Of a DNA stretch of 64,000 nt, positions 37,328-45,557 are shown piece after piece. The first letter of the stretch is position 1, and the number at the start of each line of letters is the position of its first letter. The notes under the pieces are model-generated. The model was not told the origin of the DNA. It saw nothing but the letters and a program-made list of their open reading frames with translations, and searched no databases. The stretch is from assembly GCA_010671905.1 (NCBI GenBank), contig JAAHII010000001.1:496001-560000 (forward strand). The letters run 5' to 3'. The stretch comes from Leptolyngbya sp. SIOISBB. GTDB taxonomy: Bacteria > Cyanobacteriota > Cyanobacteriia > Phormidesmidales > Phormidesmidaceae. Position numbers and translations under genes: made by a program.

Positions 37328-37588
37328 AGTATCGATTCTCTTCTGAGGTGGGTGGCGGTTTCAGATAATGGCGGTGCAGCGATCGTCGCCAAAAGTCTGG
37401 AGTCAGTATGCCCCAAAGCTCAACCGATGATGACGGCGCAGCTACAAACGTCATGACTTTTGAGCCACATGGGCACTGAGCCAACCCGCAGACAGAAATC
37501 AGTGCTCCCGTTGCGGACTGTTAGTGCGATCGCTCCTTAATTAGGCTACTTCAATCGCCCAGTTCTGTGACCTCCTGAATCTCAGTCG

Positions 37589-37906
37589 TTGGTATCAAAA
37601 TTATCTTATGGGTCATGGCGGGTCTCAGCCCTGGAAAAGTCATATCAATCGGCGGTCATCGACCTCTATAGCGCGAGGGCAGGAGAGATGAGCTGGAGAG
37701 TGTTTGATAGATATCGAGGCGGTTGTCCCAAATCGCTGATTTCAGACACCGCAAAGAGTGATGAAATTACCCTTCTGAGCTTTTTAGAATCCTTGCTCTT
37801 ACGGATTACGAGATCGAATCATGTCAGTATGGCAGACATAAGCGAACCTAATTTGACCGATACGCTCAGCGGCGATTGGCTCGCTATTTTTCCTAACCAA
37901 ACGTAG
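37589..37906 (+). CDS. Possible small ORF just upstream of ggpS
   Basis: A 105-codon frame with TTG start, ending 15 bp before the ggpS start. The C-terminal segment DISEPNLTDTLSGDWLAIFPNQT looks more protein-like than the rest, and an internal ATG at 37829 would encode a 25-residue peptide. In Synechocystis a small protein gene directly upstream of ggpS (ggpR, ssl3076) controls salt induction of ggpS. The position matches, but I cannot claim sequence similarity. The region also has to carry the ggpS promoter. Confidence 0.3.
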   Translation: MVSKLSYGSWRVSALEKSYQSAVIDLYSARAGEMSWRVFDRYRGGCPKSLISDTAKSDEITLLSFLESLLLRITRSNHVSMADISEPNLTDTLSGDWLAIFPNQT

Positions 37907-37921
37907 TCAGGAGACCCTGAT

Positions 37922-39421
37922 ATGAAATCCTCTCTGGTCATCCTTTATCATCGCGAACCCTATGACGAGGTAGTGGTTGACGGTAAGACGGTCTACCGCG
38001 ATAAGAAAAGCCCTAACGGTATCGTCCCTACCCTCAAAACGTTTTTTGCCAATGCCGAGAGCAGTACCTGGATTGCTTGGAAGCAGATGACCGCCAAGCA
38101 GCAGACTAACTTTGAGGAGCGAGTCGTCATGGAAGGCGGCAACGAAAGCTGCCAAGTCAGACGCATTCCCCTCTCGGCCCAACAGGTCAAAGAGTTCTAC
38201 TACATCACGGCGAAAGAAGCCTTCTGGCCCATCTTGCACTCTTTTCCCGAGCATTTCACCTACGAAAGCTCCGACTGGGAAAACTTTAAGGCCATCAACC
38301 AGCTCTTTGCCGATGCGGCTTGTGAAGATGCCGCTGATGACGCTCTCATCTGGATTCACGATTACAACTTGTGGCTAACGCCGTACTTCATTCGGCAAAA
38401 GATGCCCAATGTGAAGATTGCCTTCTTCCATCACACGCCCTTTCCGGCAGCCGATGTGTTCAATATCTTGCACTGGCGAGAAGCGATCGTCGATAGCCTG
38501 CTCTGCTGCGATCTATGCGGTTTCCACATTCCTCGTTATGTCGAAAATTTTGTGGGAGTCGCCCGCAGTCTGCGTGACGTCAAGATTGTCGAGAAAGGCC
38601 CCGTCCGCGATGCCTTTACCCCCCACGGAGTCGCACTCTCCGAACCCGACATGACCACTAAGTTGAGCTATCAGGGGCGCACCATCAACCTCGATGCGTT
38701 TCCAGTCGGCACCCACCCGCAGTACATTGCGGATGTCATCAACTCCTCAGAGGTGCAGGCTAGCATTAAAAAAATCCGCGATGACATCGGCGACAATCAG
38801 CTGATCGTTTCGGCGGGTCGGGTTGACTACGTTAAGGGCGCGAAAGAAATGCTGCTCTGTTACGAGCGGTTGCTCGCTCGCCGACCCGAACTCCAGGGTA
38901 AGGTCAACTTAGTGATGACAGCTGTCAAAGCAGCGGCTGGCATGCGAGTTTACAAAACCGCTCAGAGCCAGATTGAGCAACTAGTTGGCAAGATCAATGG
39001 TCGCTTTTCGAAGCTGAACTGGACACCGATTTTGCTCTTTACGGAGCCCGTTCCCTATCACGAGTTGATGGCCTTCTACGGCACGGCTAATATTGCTTGG
39101 ATTCCCCCACTGCGCGATGGCCTCAATCTCGTAGCTAAAGAATATATCGCAGCTCATCAAGGACGAGATGGGGTATTGATTCTCTCGGAGTTCACAGGGT
39201 CAGCGGTAGAGCTACCCGATGCGTTATTGACTAATCCTTACTCTGACAAGCATATGGATGAGTCGATCGAGCAAGCGCTAGCGATGAGTCCCGAAGAGCA
39301 AAAAGAGCGGATGGAGCGCCTACACAAGGTGGTGCTGCAGTACGACGTGAAGGAATGGGCCAACCATATGTTCCGAGAAGCAAATGCGACTGCGGTTCCT
39401 GGGGAACCTGCGCTAGTCTAA
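37922..39421 (+). CDS. ggpS: Glucosylglycerol-phosphate synthase
   Basis: 499 residues, the normal length. It is a GT20 (OtsA-like) glycosyltransferase opening MKSSLVILYHREPYDEVV. Donor/acceptor motifs seen include IWIHDYNLWLTPYFIRQKMP, AFFHHTPFPAADVFNILHWR, VSAGRVDYVKGAKEMLLCYE and PPLRDGLNLVAKEYIAA. It joins ADP-glucose to glycerol-3-phosphate to give glucosylglycerol-phosphate, the precursor of the main compatible solute of moderately salt-tolerant cyanobacteria. The phosphatase gene (ggpP/stpA) is not in the window. Glycerol-3-phosphate is supplied by gpsA two genes downstream and drained by glpD between them. Confidence 0.95.
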   Translation: MKSSLVILYHREPYDEVVVDGKTVYRDKKSPNGIVPTLKTFFANAESSTWIAWKQMTAKQQTNFEERVVMEGGNESCQVRRIPLSAQQVKEFYYITAKEAFWPILHSFPEHFTYESSDWENFKAINQLFADAACEDAADDALIWIHDYNLWLTPYFIRQKMPNVKIAFFHHTPFPAADVFNILHWREAIVDSLLCCDLCGFHIPRYVENFVGVARSLRDVKIVEKGPVRDAFTPHGVALSEPDMTTKLSYQGRTINLDAFPVGTHPQYIADVINSSEVQASIKKIRDDIGDNQLIVSAGRVDYVKGAKEMLLCYERLLARRPELQGKVNLVMTAVKAAAGMRVYKTAQSQIEQLVGKINGRFSKLNWTPILLFTEPVPYHELMAFYGTANIAWIPPLRDGLNLVAKEYIAAHQGRDGVLILSEFTGSAVELPDALLTNPYSDKHMDESIEQALAMSPEEQKERMERLHKVVLQYDVKEWANHMFREANATAVPGEPALV

Positions 39422-39447
39422 GGGCAAATTATGGCAGGGTGACCAGG

Positions 39448-39526
39448 GCATGGGCGGCGATCGTCCTCTTTAAGTGACCGCCAGACTGTCCAGGAAACGG
39501 GGTCTGGGGGCGATCGCCGCCCATGC
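39448..39526 (+). terminator. Large stem-loop after ggpS
   Basis: GCATGGGCGGCGATCG (39448-39463) is exactly complementary to 39511-39526, a 16-bp stem. The 47-base loop contains a second hairpin CCAGAC/GTCTGG (39481-39507). No long T-run follows (CTTAATCC), so it is a strong mRNA-end or stabilising structure rather than a classic terminator. It is 27 bp after the ggpS stop and 81 bp before glpD. Confidence 0.6.
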
Positions 39527-39606
39527 TTAATCCGTATTGGTCGACCGCAAAAGTTGCGCCCTAAGCGCTACTCGTGATCTATTTGCAGCATTCAAGGAAT
39601 TATTAA

Positions 39607-41301
39607 ATGAGAGATCTCCAAGCAATTCAGCGTCGAGATTATGATGTGGTCGTGATTGGCGGTGGTGTCAACGGAGCAGCGACTGCCAGGGATGCGGCCC
39701 TGCGGGGATTATCAGTACTCTTAGTCGAAAAAAATGATTTTGCTGGCGGCACCACTAGTTGGTCAACCCGTCTAGTTCACGGTGGCTTACGCTATTTAGA
39801 ATATTTTGAATTTCATCTGGTCCGAGAGTCGCTGCGCGAGCGCGAGATTCTGCTAAAAACAGCCCCCCACCTGGTGCAGCCGATTCAGATGACGATTCCG
39901 ATTTATGGCGGTGGCACCCGCAGCTATTGGGAAATTCAAGCGGGCATGATTTTGTATGACGTACTCAGTTACGACAAAACGTTGCCCAACCACCGGATGC
40001 TCTCGAAGGCAAAAATGCAGCAGCTTTTTCGGGCGGTCGATCGCGACCAACTGAAAGGCGCCGCTCAATATTATGACGGGCAAGCCGAACATGCCGAACG
40101 CCTCTGTTTGGAAATTTTGCTAGATGCCCAGGCCGCTGGGGCTGACGTGCTGAACTATACCACCGTCACCGGTTTACAGCGCCAAGGCGATCGCCTGACT
40201 GGTCTTACTGCCTACGATCAAATCGCTGAAGCCGAATTTACCGTCTCGCTGCCAGCGCAGGCAGTGGTTATCAATACGTCTGGGCCGTGGGTCGATCGGG
40301 TATTGGGGCTGGGGCAGCGTGATGGCCAGACTGTACCGATCAGCGACCAGCGAAAAATTGGCGGCACTAAAGGCAGTCACATTATTGTTAACCACTTCCC
40401 AGGGGCGCCGAATACGGCATTGTACGTCGAGGCGAAGTCAGACGGGCGACCCTTTTTCATCGTGCCTTGGTGCGGTCAATACCTGATCGGCACCACTGAT
40501 TTGAAATACACTGGCGATTTGGATCGCGTTAAAGCCGATGACGATGAGGTGGATTATCTCATCAAAGAAACCAACCAAGTTGTCCCCACGGCACGGCTGT
40601 CTCGTCAAGACGTGAAATTCACTTACTCGGGCGTTCGGCCTCTCCCCTATGCCGAGGGTAAAAAAGCCGGTAGCATCTCCCGGGCTCACATTCTCAATGA
40701 CCATACCGAAGATGGGGTCAGCAACTTGGTATCGCTGATTGGGGGCAAGTTGACCACCCATCGCCAAGTGGGTGAAGAAATGACCAATTGGGCCTTCAAA
40801 AAAATGGGCAAAAAAGTGCCCCCTTCACCAACCCGCAAGCGGCCGCTGCCGGGCTGCATTTTGCCTGACGACGAACGCATTGAGACGGCTTATCAACGCT
40901 ATCGCGATCGCGTTCACATCAACACCCTGGAGTACCTGTTTAACGTATACGGTGCTCGGGCTACGAGTGTTCTCGAACTCATTGACGATCGCCCTGACCT
41001 GGCAGAACGCCTGATCGAGACCCATCCTCACATTCGCGCCGAGGTCGTGTTTGCCATGGAACAAGAAATGGCCCATACCGTTTTGGATTTCACCCGACGG
41101 CGAACCGTCTTGGCCATGCAGACAAACTACGGCTACGACGTGCTGGAACCGATTCTTGATACGCTGCGTCGGCACTGCGGTTGGGATGACGCGAAGTGCC
41201 AACAGGCAGCGGCGGCTTACCAGCAGTTTATGGAAGAGAACTGCATTCCTGACTATGTCTTGGCAACGGCGATGGCAGGGCGATCACTGCAAGCAGTGTA
41301 G
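39607..41301 (+). CDS. glpD: Aerobic glycerol-3-phosphate dehydrogenase (FAD)
   Basis: 564 residues. FAD-binding Rossmann motif VVVIGGGVNGAATARDAALRG (start), then the family signature FAGGTTSWSTRLVHGGLRYLEYFE, and the C-terminal DAO_C domain (about 400-550). It oxidises glycerol-3-phosphate to dihydroxyacetone phosphate and passes electrons to membrane quinone. It lies between ggpS and gpsA on the same strand. In a glucosylglycerol producer it limits the glycerol-3-phosphate pool and burns glycerol recovered by GghA and GlpK. Confidence 0.95.
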   Translation: MRDLQAIQRRDYDVVVIGGGVNGAATARDAALRGLSVLLVEKNDFAGGTTSWSTRLVHGGLRYLEYFEFHLVRESLREREILLKTAPHLVQPIQMTIPIYGGGTRSYWEIQAGMILYDVLSYDKTLPNHRMLSKAKMQQLFRAVDRDQLKGAAQYYDGQAEHAERLCLEILLDAQAAGADVLNYTTVTGLQRQGDRLTGLTAYDQIAEAEFTVSLPAQAVVINTSGPWVDRVLGLGQRDGQTVPISDQRKIGGTKGSHIIVNHFPGAPNTALYVEAKSDGRPFFIVPWCGQYLIGTTDLKYTGDLDRVKADDDEVDYLIKETNQVVPTARLSRQDVKFTYSGVRPLPYAEGKKAGSISRAHILNDHTEDGVSNLVSLIGGKLTTHRQVGEEMTNWAFKKMGKKVPPSPTRKRPLPGCILPDDERIETAYQRYRDRVHINTLEYLFNVYGARATSVLELIDDRPDLAERLIETHPHIRAEVVFAMEQEMAHTVLDFTRRRTVLAMQTNYGYDVLEPILDTLRRHCGWDDAKCQQAAAAYQQFMEENCIPDYVLATAMAGRSLQAV

Positions 41302-41392
41302 CGGTTGAGACCACTCTGGACTTTGCTTGGCAGGGGGGAACCGTGCCCCCTATGATCAGATCTGTTTTCTATTGTTACCAATTGCTGACCTT

Positions 41393-42376
41393 ATGGATGC
41401 CAACGTCACGTCTCCGATTTCCATCGATGCCGAACAGGCCCAAAAAGAGTCGGCAGAACTCACGATTTTAGGCGCCGGAGCCTGGGGCAGTGCCCTGGCC
41501 ACCCTAGTCGAAAAAAACGATCACACCGTCTGTCTCTGGTCGCGGCGTGGCGAGCTTTCTCTGGCGGAGGCCGTCAAAGATGCTCACGTCATTTTGTCGG
41601 CGGTATCGATGAAGGGGGTGCCCGCAGTCGCGGCTCAGCTCAAGGAACTCAACATTCCCCCAGAGACGATCTTGGTGACGGCAACGAAGGGACTGGATCC
41701 GGAGACTACCTGTACCCCCTCACAAATCCTCCACGACACGTTTCCCAACAATCCAGTCGTGGTGTTATCAGGTCCCAACCTCTCTAAAGAGATTGAGCAG
41801 GGGTTACCCGCTGCCACGGTCGCCGCGAGCTTCCATCCGGAAGCGGCAGAAGCGGTGCAGTATCTCTTTTCTTCCGATATTTTTCGGGTCTATAGCAGCC
41901 CTGATCCACTCGGGGCAGAACTGGGCGGAACGTTGAAAAACGTGGTGGCGATCGCCGTCGGTATTTGTGAGGGTCTAAATTTAGGCTCCAACGCGCGATC
42001 GGCGCTAATGACTCGCGCGTTGCCGGAAATGATGCGGATTGGCACGCATCTCGGTGGACAAGCCGAAACTTTTGTTGGCCTGTCAGGATTAGGAGACATG
42101 CTGGCCACTTGCACCAGTGCCCTGAGCCGGAACTACCGGGTCGGTTATGGCTTAGCTCAAGGCAAATCATTAGAGCAAATTCTGGAAGAATTGGGGAGCA
42201 CAGCAGAGGGCGTCAACACCACGAATGTGCTGATCCAAATTGCTAACCGCGAAGGCATTCCCGCCCCGATTTCTCGGCAGGTATATCGCTTGCTGAACGG
42301 TAAAATCACCCCTCAAGAAGCGGTCGAAGCCCTGATGGAAAGAGACCTGAAAGCCGAAGCCTGCTTACTCACTTAG
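41393..42376 (+). CDS. gpsA: Glycerol-3-phosphate dehydrogenase [NAD(P)+]
   Basis: 327 residues from the ATG at 41393; the frame is open to 41327, but the upstream part is not conserved. The NAD(P) motif is ILGAGAWGSALATLV, with the substrate region VVVLSGPNLSKEIEQGLPAATVAA, the catalytic lysine in GGTLKNVVAIAVGICEGL, and FVGLSGLGDMLATCTSALSRN. It reduces dihydroxyacetone phosphate to glycerol-3-phosphate for phospholipids and, here, for glucosylglycerol. It follows glpD by 91 bp. Its TAG stop is formed at the left end of the MITE-like element copy 2. Confidence 0.94.
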   Translation: MDANVTSPISIDAEQAQKESAELTILGAGAWGSALATLVEKNDHTVCLWSRRGELSLAEAVKDAHVILSAVSMKGVPAVAAQLKELNIPPETILVTATKGLDPETTCTPSQILHDTFPNNPVVVLSGPNLSKEIEQGLPAATVAASFHPEAAEAVQYLFSSDIFRVYSSPDPLGAELGGTLKNVVAIAVGICEGLNLGSNARSALMTRALPEMMRIGTHLGGQAETFVGLSGLGDMLATCTSALSRNYRVGYGLAQGKSLEQILEELGSTAEGVNTTNVLIQIANREGIPAPISRQVYRLLNGKITPQEAVEALMERDLKAEACLLT

Positions 42377-42503
42377 GGCGCGTCATCAATTAATCTCAGA
42401 AACCTTTAGGGCTAGGCATTACCGCGCCCGCATTCACTCGGCAGGCTAGGGGCTGTTGCCCTTTTGCTGAAAGGATTTGACCGCGACCGGATGACAGCCC
42501 CTA
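42374..42503. mobile_element. MITE-like element, copy 2
   Basis: 130 bp, the same layout as 14353-14481: TA border, TAGGGCGCGTCATCAATTA at the left, internal CGCGCCC and CTAGGGGCTG, and GATGACAGCCCCTAG at the right. The outer inverted repeat has decayed at the right (only GATGAC of the long arm is kept), while the two local hairpins are intact in both copies. The left end provides the gpsA stop codon. Confidence 0.65.
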
Positions 42504-42809
42504 GCACCATACGACGTCAATTTGCCAACCCTGGATGATGCGCTCGGAGGGCAGTGAAAAAAGCGAGAAAGAAAACAGTGCTCGGATTAGCTCCGACCAC
42601 CGATTAGAAGTCCTGATTAGCAAGCATTGTGCCAGTTTGACATCCGTAGACTTGCGGAGGACGGAACGAAATTCACTGGGTCACGTCTCATGTTCCAGGT
42701 GTGGCCGAGCTGCAGCGTCAGCTGGCAAAACTTGTGGCGAATGCGATCGCGCCGGTCAACATCTTCCCTTAAGATTAGGGGCTGTGTGTGTTGTCGAGTG
42801 AATTGAAAG
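42504..42809. other. Intergenic region after the MITE-like element
   Basis: About 300 bases. An 88-codon plus-strand frame (42535-42801) has no RBS and an improbable composition, so I leave it out. The region probably holds the promoter for the secreted protein at 42810. Confidence 0.4.
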
Positions 42810-43448
42810 ATGAGATTTTCAACCTTTGTCGTCAGTCTGTGTGCGGTTTTCAGTAGTCTGGGCGTAGGGCTAGCGGCACCCGCATCAGCAGAACCAAAGT
42901 TAACGATTTTCTTGCCCTCAGCCGTCGCTCAGGCCCTGCAAAACCAGGAAAATCTTAAAGACGATACCCTAACCCTCTTACGATTCGAGACCGATGATTA
43001 TCTCGTGCGGGTTTATCGTCAAGAGGGGCTGACGTATCTCAACATTTACAACAAAGAAACGGGTTACACCGATCAAAACGGCGTGTTGGCTTACCTCGTA
43101 AATCCCGACAATGAGGATGAACCCTGGCGCGTCTATGCCAATCAGCAAGGGGATTTAGAGTATCGGGCGATGGTTAATCCCCAAGGCGATACGGCGCTAG
43201 AAATTCGTTTACCCGATGGCCCCCCGGCCCCGCGAGATTATGGCTTCAACATCACCTATAGCTTTCCCCATCTCTATTTAGGCAGCAACTTAGAAACCAC
43301 CCTCAGCGAACTGACGGAATCCGGCTGGATTGTAGAGTCTAGTTCTGCAGACACCGTGAAACTAACCCGCAATCAATTAGCCCTAGACCTGAAATTTGAC
43401 CCCGCGAGCAACATCATTACGTACACTCACTTGATAGATTTGACCTAG
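42810..43448 (+). CDS. Secreted protein of unknown function
   Basis: 212 residues with a clear signal peptide (about 1-27, ending ASA). The mature protein is acidic and beta-rich (for example YLVRVYRQEGLTYLNIYNKETGY and LEYRAMVNPQGDTALEIRLPDG) and has no cysteine. I do not recognise a named family. It is probably periplasmic. The gene stands alone ahead of rsmE. Confidence 0.7.
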   Translation: MRFSTFVVSLCAVFSSLGVGLAAPASAEPKLTIFLPSAVAQALQNQENLKDDTLTLLRFETDDYLVRVYRQEGLTYLNIYNKETGYTDQNGVLAYLVNPDNEDEPWRVYANQQGDLEYRAMVNPQGDTALEIRLPDGPPAPRDYGFNITYSFPHLYLGSNLETTLSELTESGWIVESSSADTVKLTRNQLALDLKFDPASNIITYTHLIDLT

Positions 43449-43560
43449 TGAAGTGTGGCCATCATTTCCCCACCCCTGGCCCAGGATTGCTGGCCGGGTG
43501 CAGGCTGCAGCCGTCTGGTTAGGGCACAGGGCTCACAACATGCATTAAAGAGGTTCCCCG

Positions 43561-44307
43561 TTGCAGAGAATCGTTGTTGATCCGGCGCAAATCACGGCTG
43601 ATCAACTCACCTTAACCGCCGAGCAGCAACATTATCTACAGCGAGTGCTGCGGCTGAAGGCCGGCGATCGCTTCTTGGCGCTTGATGGCCAAGGCAACTT
43701 GTGGGCAGCCGTTTTACACGCCGACAGACCACTGGCAACTCTTGAGAATATTTCTCAAGATCGACCACCAAAAACTTCATTGCAGACTAGAATAACGCTC
43801 ACGGCATGTATCCCCAAGCAGGGCTTTGATGAGGTCGTGCGGCAAGTGACAGAGTTGGGCGTTGATGAAATTGTCCCAATCTTGAGCGATCGCACCTTAC
43901 CGCGTCCGAGCACCAACAAGCTTCAGCGGTGGCGACGCATTGCAACAGAAGCTGGGGAACAATGCGAACGTTTGACCGTCCCTCTCATCAGGGAACCCCT
44001 AGCCTGGTCCAGTTGGCTAGCCCAAGAGTCACAGGATTCTCGATTAATTTGCGTCGCCCGACAATCTGTCCCGTCCTTGCTATCGGTGAGTCTCTCCTAC
44101 CCGTTCACGACGGTAGAAATCGCCATTGGTCCCGAAGGGGGGTGGACAGCAGCCGAAGTCACCGAAGCCTTAAATCACGGCTATCAGCCGGTTTCATTGG
44201 GGCGCTCAATCTTGCGAGCCGTGACTGCGTCGGTAACCGCGATCGGGATACTCCAAGCTGGAATTGAATTCGCTACTATAAAGTCATCAAGCGATATATC
44301 CCTATGA
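43561..44307 (+). CDS. rsmE: 16S rRNA (uracil(1498)-N(3))-methyltransferase
   Basis: 248 residues, starting at TTG 43561. N-terminal PUA-like domain (LTAEQQHYLQRVLRLKAGDRFLALDGQG), then the SPOUT fold with LTACIPKQGFDEVVRQVTELGVDEIVPILSDRT, IAIGPEGGWTAAEV and LGRSILRAVTASV forming the SAM-binding trefoil knot. It methylates U1498 of 16S rRNA. Its stop overlaps the start of the arsR-like gene (ATGA), so the two are translated together. Confidence 0.92.
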   Translation: MQRIVVDPAQITADQLTLTAEQQHYLQRVLRLKAGDRFLALDGQGNLWAAVLHADRPLATLENISQDRPPKTSLQTRITLTACIPKQGFDEVVRQVTELGVDEIVPILSDRTLPRPSTNKLQRWRRIATEAGEQCERLTVPLIREPLAWSSWLAQESQDSRLICVARQSVPSLLSVSLSYPFTTVEIAIGPEGGWTAAEVTEALNHGYQPVSLGRSILRAVTASVTAIGILQAGIEFATIKSSSDISL

Positions 44308-44639
44308 ATACCGTCAAAACTGTAGAAACCAATACGGAAAACTGTCTGTCCGGCTTTCATGCCCTATCTGATCCGCTGCGCATGCACGTGATTGAGCGCC
44401 TGCGCGCCCAAGAGATGTGCGTCTGTGACCTCTGCGACGAATTAGAAGTCAGCCAATCCAAACTGTCCTTTCATTTACGCGTGCTGAAAGATGCCGGCTT
44501 GGTCAAAGCGCGTCCTCAGGGCCGGTGGACTTACTACAGCCTAGATTTAGCGCGATTTGTCGCCCTCGAACAATACTTGGGAGACTACCGCCGCTATAGT
44601 CCCATCATTCCAAGTCGGCTATGTGAAGCCTCTGCTTAA
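44304..44639 (+). CDS. ArsR-family transcriptional regulator
   Basis: 111 residues. Winged helix-turn-helix with ALSDPLRMHVIERLRAQEMCVCDLCDELEVSQSKLSFHLRVL. The CVCDLC motif in the recognition region matches the arsenic/antimony site (ELCVCDLC) of ArsR proteins, so arsenite is the likely effector. No arsenic resistance gene (arsB, acr3, arsC) is visible in the window, so the target must be elsewhere. The overlap with rsmE is unusual company for an ArsR gene. Confidence 0.88.
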   Translation: MNTVKTVETNTENCLSGFHALSDPLRMHVIERLRAQEMCVCDLCDELEVSQSKLSFHLRVLKDAGLVKARPQGRWTYYSLDLARFVALEQYLGDYRRYSPIIPSRLCEASA

Positions 44640-44725
44640 AGGTCTCTTGGCCCACCCTTAACCAGCAAAATGGTAAGGTTCACTCACTTTCATTGAGTGA
44701 ACTTTTAGAGGGAGTCCAATCCGGT

Positions 44726-45274
44726 ATGACTACAGGCAACGCTGCACTCAGCGAGGTTACAGCGGCCCTTCAGTTTGCAGCCCGCAAGCATCGACAGCAG
44801 CGGCGTAAAGATCCGGAGCAGACTCCCTACATCAATCACCCCATTGAGTTGCTGCATATCTTGACCAATGAAGCCCAGGTCGATGATGTCATCGTTCTGA
44901 TCAGCGCTCTCTTGCACGACACAGTGGAAGATACAGACACCACCCTGGCCGAAATTGCAACCCTATTTGGCCAGGAAGTCGCGACTGTCATCGCTCAGGT
45001 TACCGACGACAAATCACTCCCCCAAGCGACCCGCAAGCAATTGCAGGTGGAACATGCCGCCAGCGTGAGCGATCGCGCCAAACTGGTCAAACTTGCCGAC
45101 AAAATTGCCAACATCAGAGATCTGGCGATCGCGCCCCCACTGGCTTGGTCCCTAGAACGACAACGAGAATATTGTGAATGGGGCAAGCGCGTCGTCGATC
45201 GCATGCGCGGCACCCATGCAGTGTTAGAAACGTTGTTTGACCAAGCCTATGCGGCCGCAGTTCGAAAAAATTGA
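44726..45274 (+). CDS. MESH1-like small alarmone (ppGpp) hydrolase, HD domain
   Basis: 182 residues from the ATG at 44726 (a TTG at 44693 is possible). It is a single HD domain without synthetase or TGS/ACT parts. Motifs are YINHPIELLHILT, ALLHDTVEDTDTTLAEI (the HD metal pair and the ED/TDTT catalytic segment), VTDDKSLPQATRKQLQVEH and KLVKLADKIANIRDL. The order and wording match small alarmone hydrolases of the MESH1 type, which remove pyrophosphate from ppGpp and can act on NADPH. No paired small alarmone synthetase is seen nearby, so it probably backs up or tunes the long RelA/SpoT enzyme elsewhere. Confidence 0.85.
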   Translation: MTTGNAALSEVTAALQFAARKHRQQRRKDPEQTPYINHPIELLHILTNEAQVDDVIVLISALLHDTVEDTDTTLAEIATLFGQEVATVIAQVTDDKSLPQATRKQLQVEHAASVSDRAKLVKLADKIANIRDLAIAPPLAWSLERQREYCEWGKRVVDRMRGTHAVLETLFDQAYAAAVRKN

Positions 45275-45557
45275 GTAGAGTCAGCCTCTAACCGGCAAAG
45301 CAAACCGTCCGTTAAACGCTGAAAAGTTTGTGAGTCAGACTAAGCCTTAACACCGACGGCTAGAGACTTACAAAGCGGCTGAGAGGAGCTCTCTGAGCCC
45401 TGCCAGTAAACCCATCACCCATCAGATTTGCGCTCAATTCGTCCTCTGTTTCCTGACCGGCACATCCCACTGTCAACAACCTCTGAGGTCGCGATCTAAG
45501 CCCTGATCAATGGGCTAGTATATTCATCTGGAATCATTTTGGCAGGATGAGCAGACT

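Noticed and set aside
42535-42801. 88-codon plus-strand frame downstream of the MITE-like element
   Set aside because: Composition resembles non-coding DNA and there is no supporting start site.
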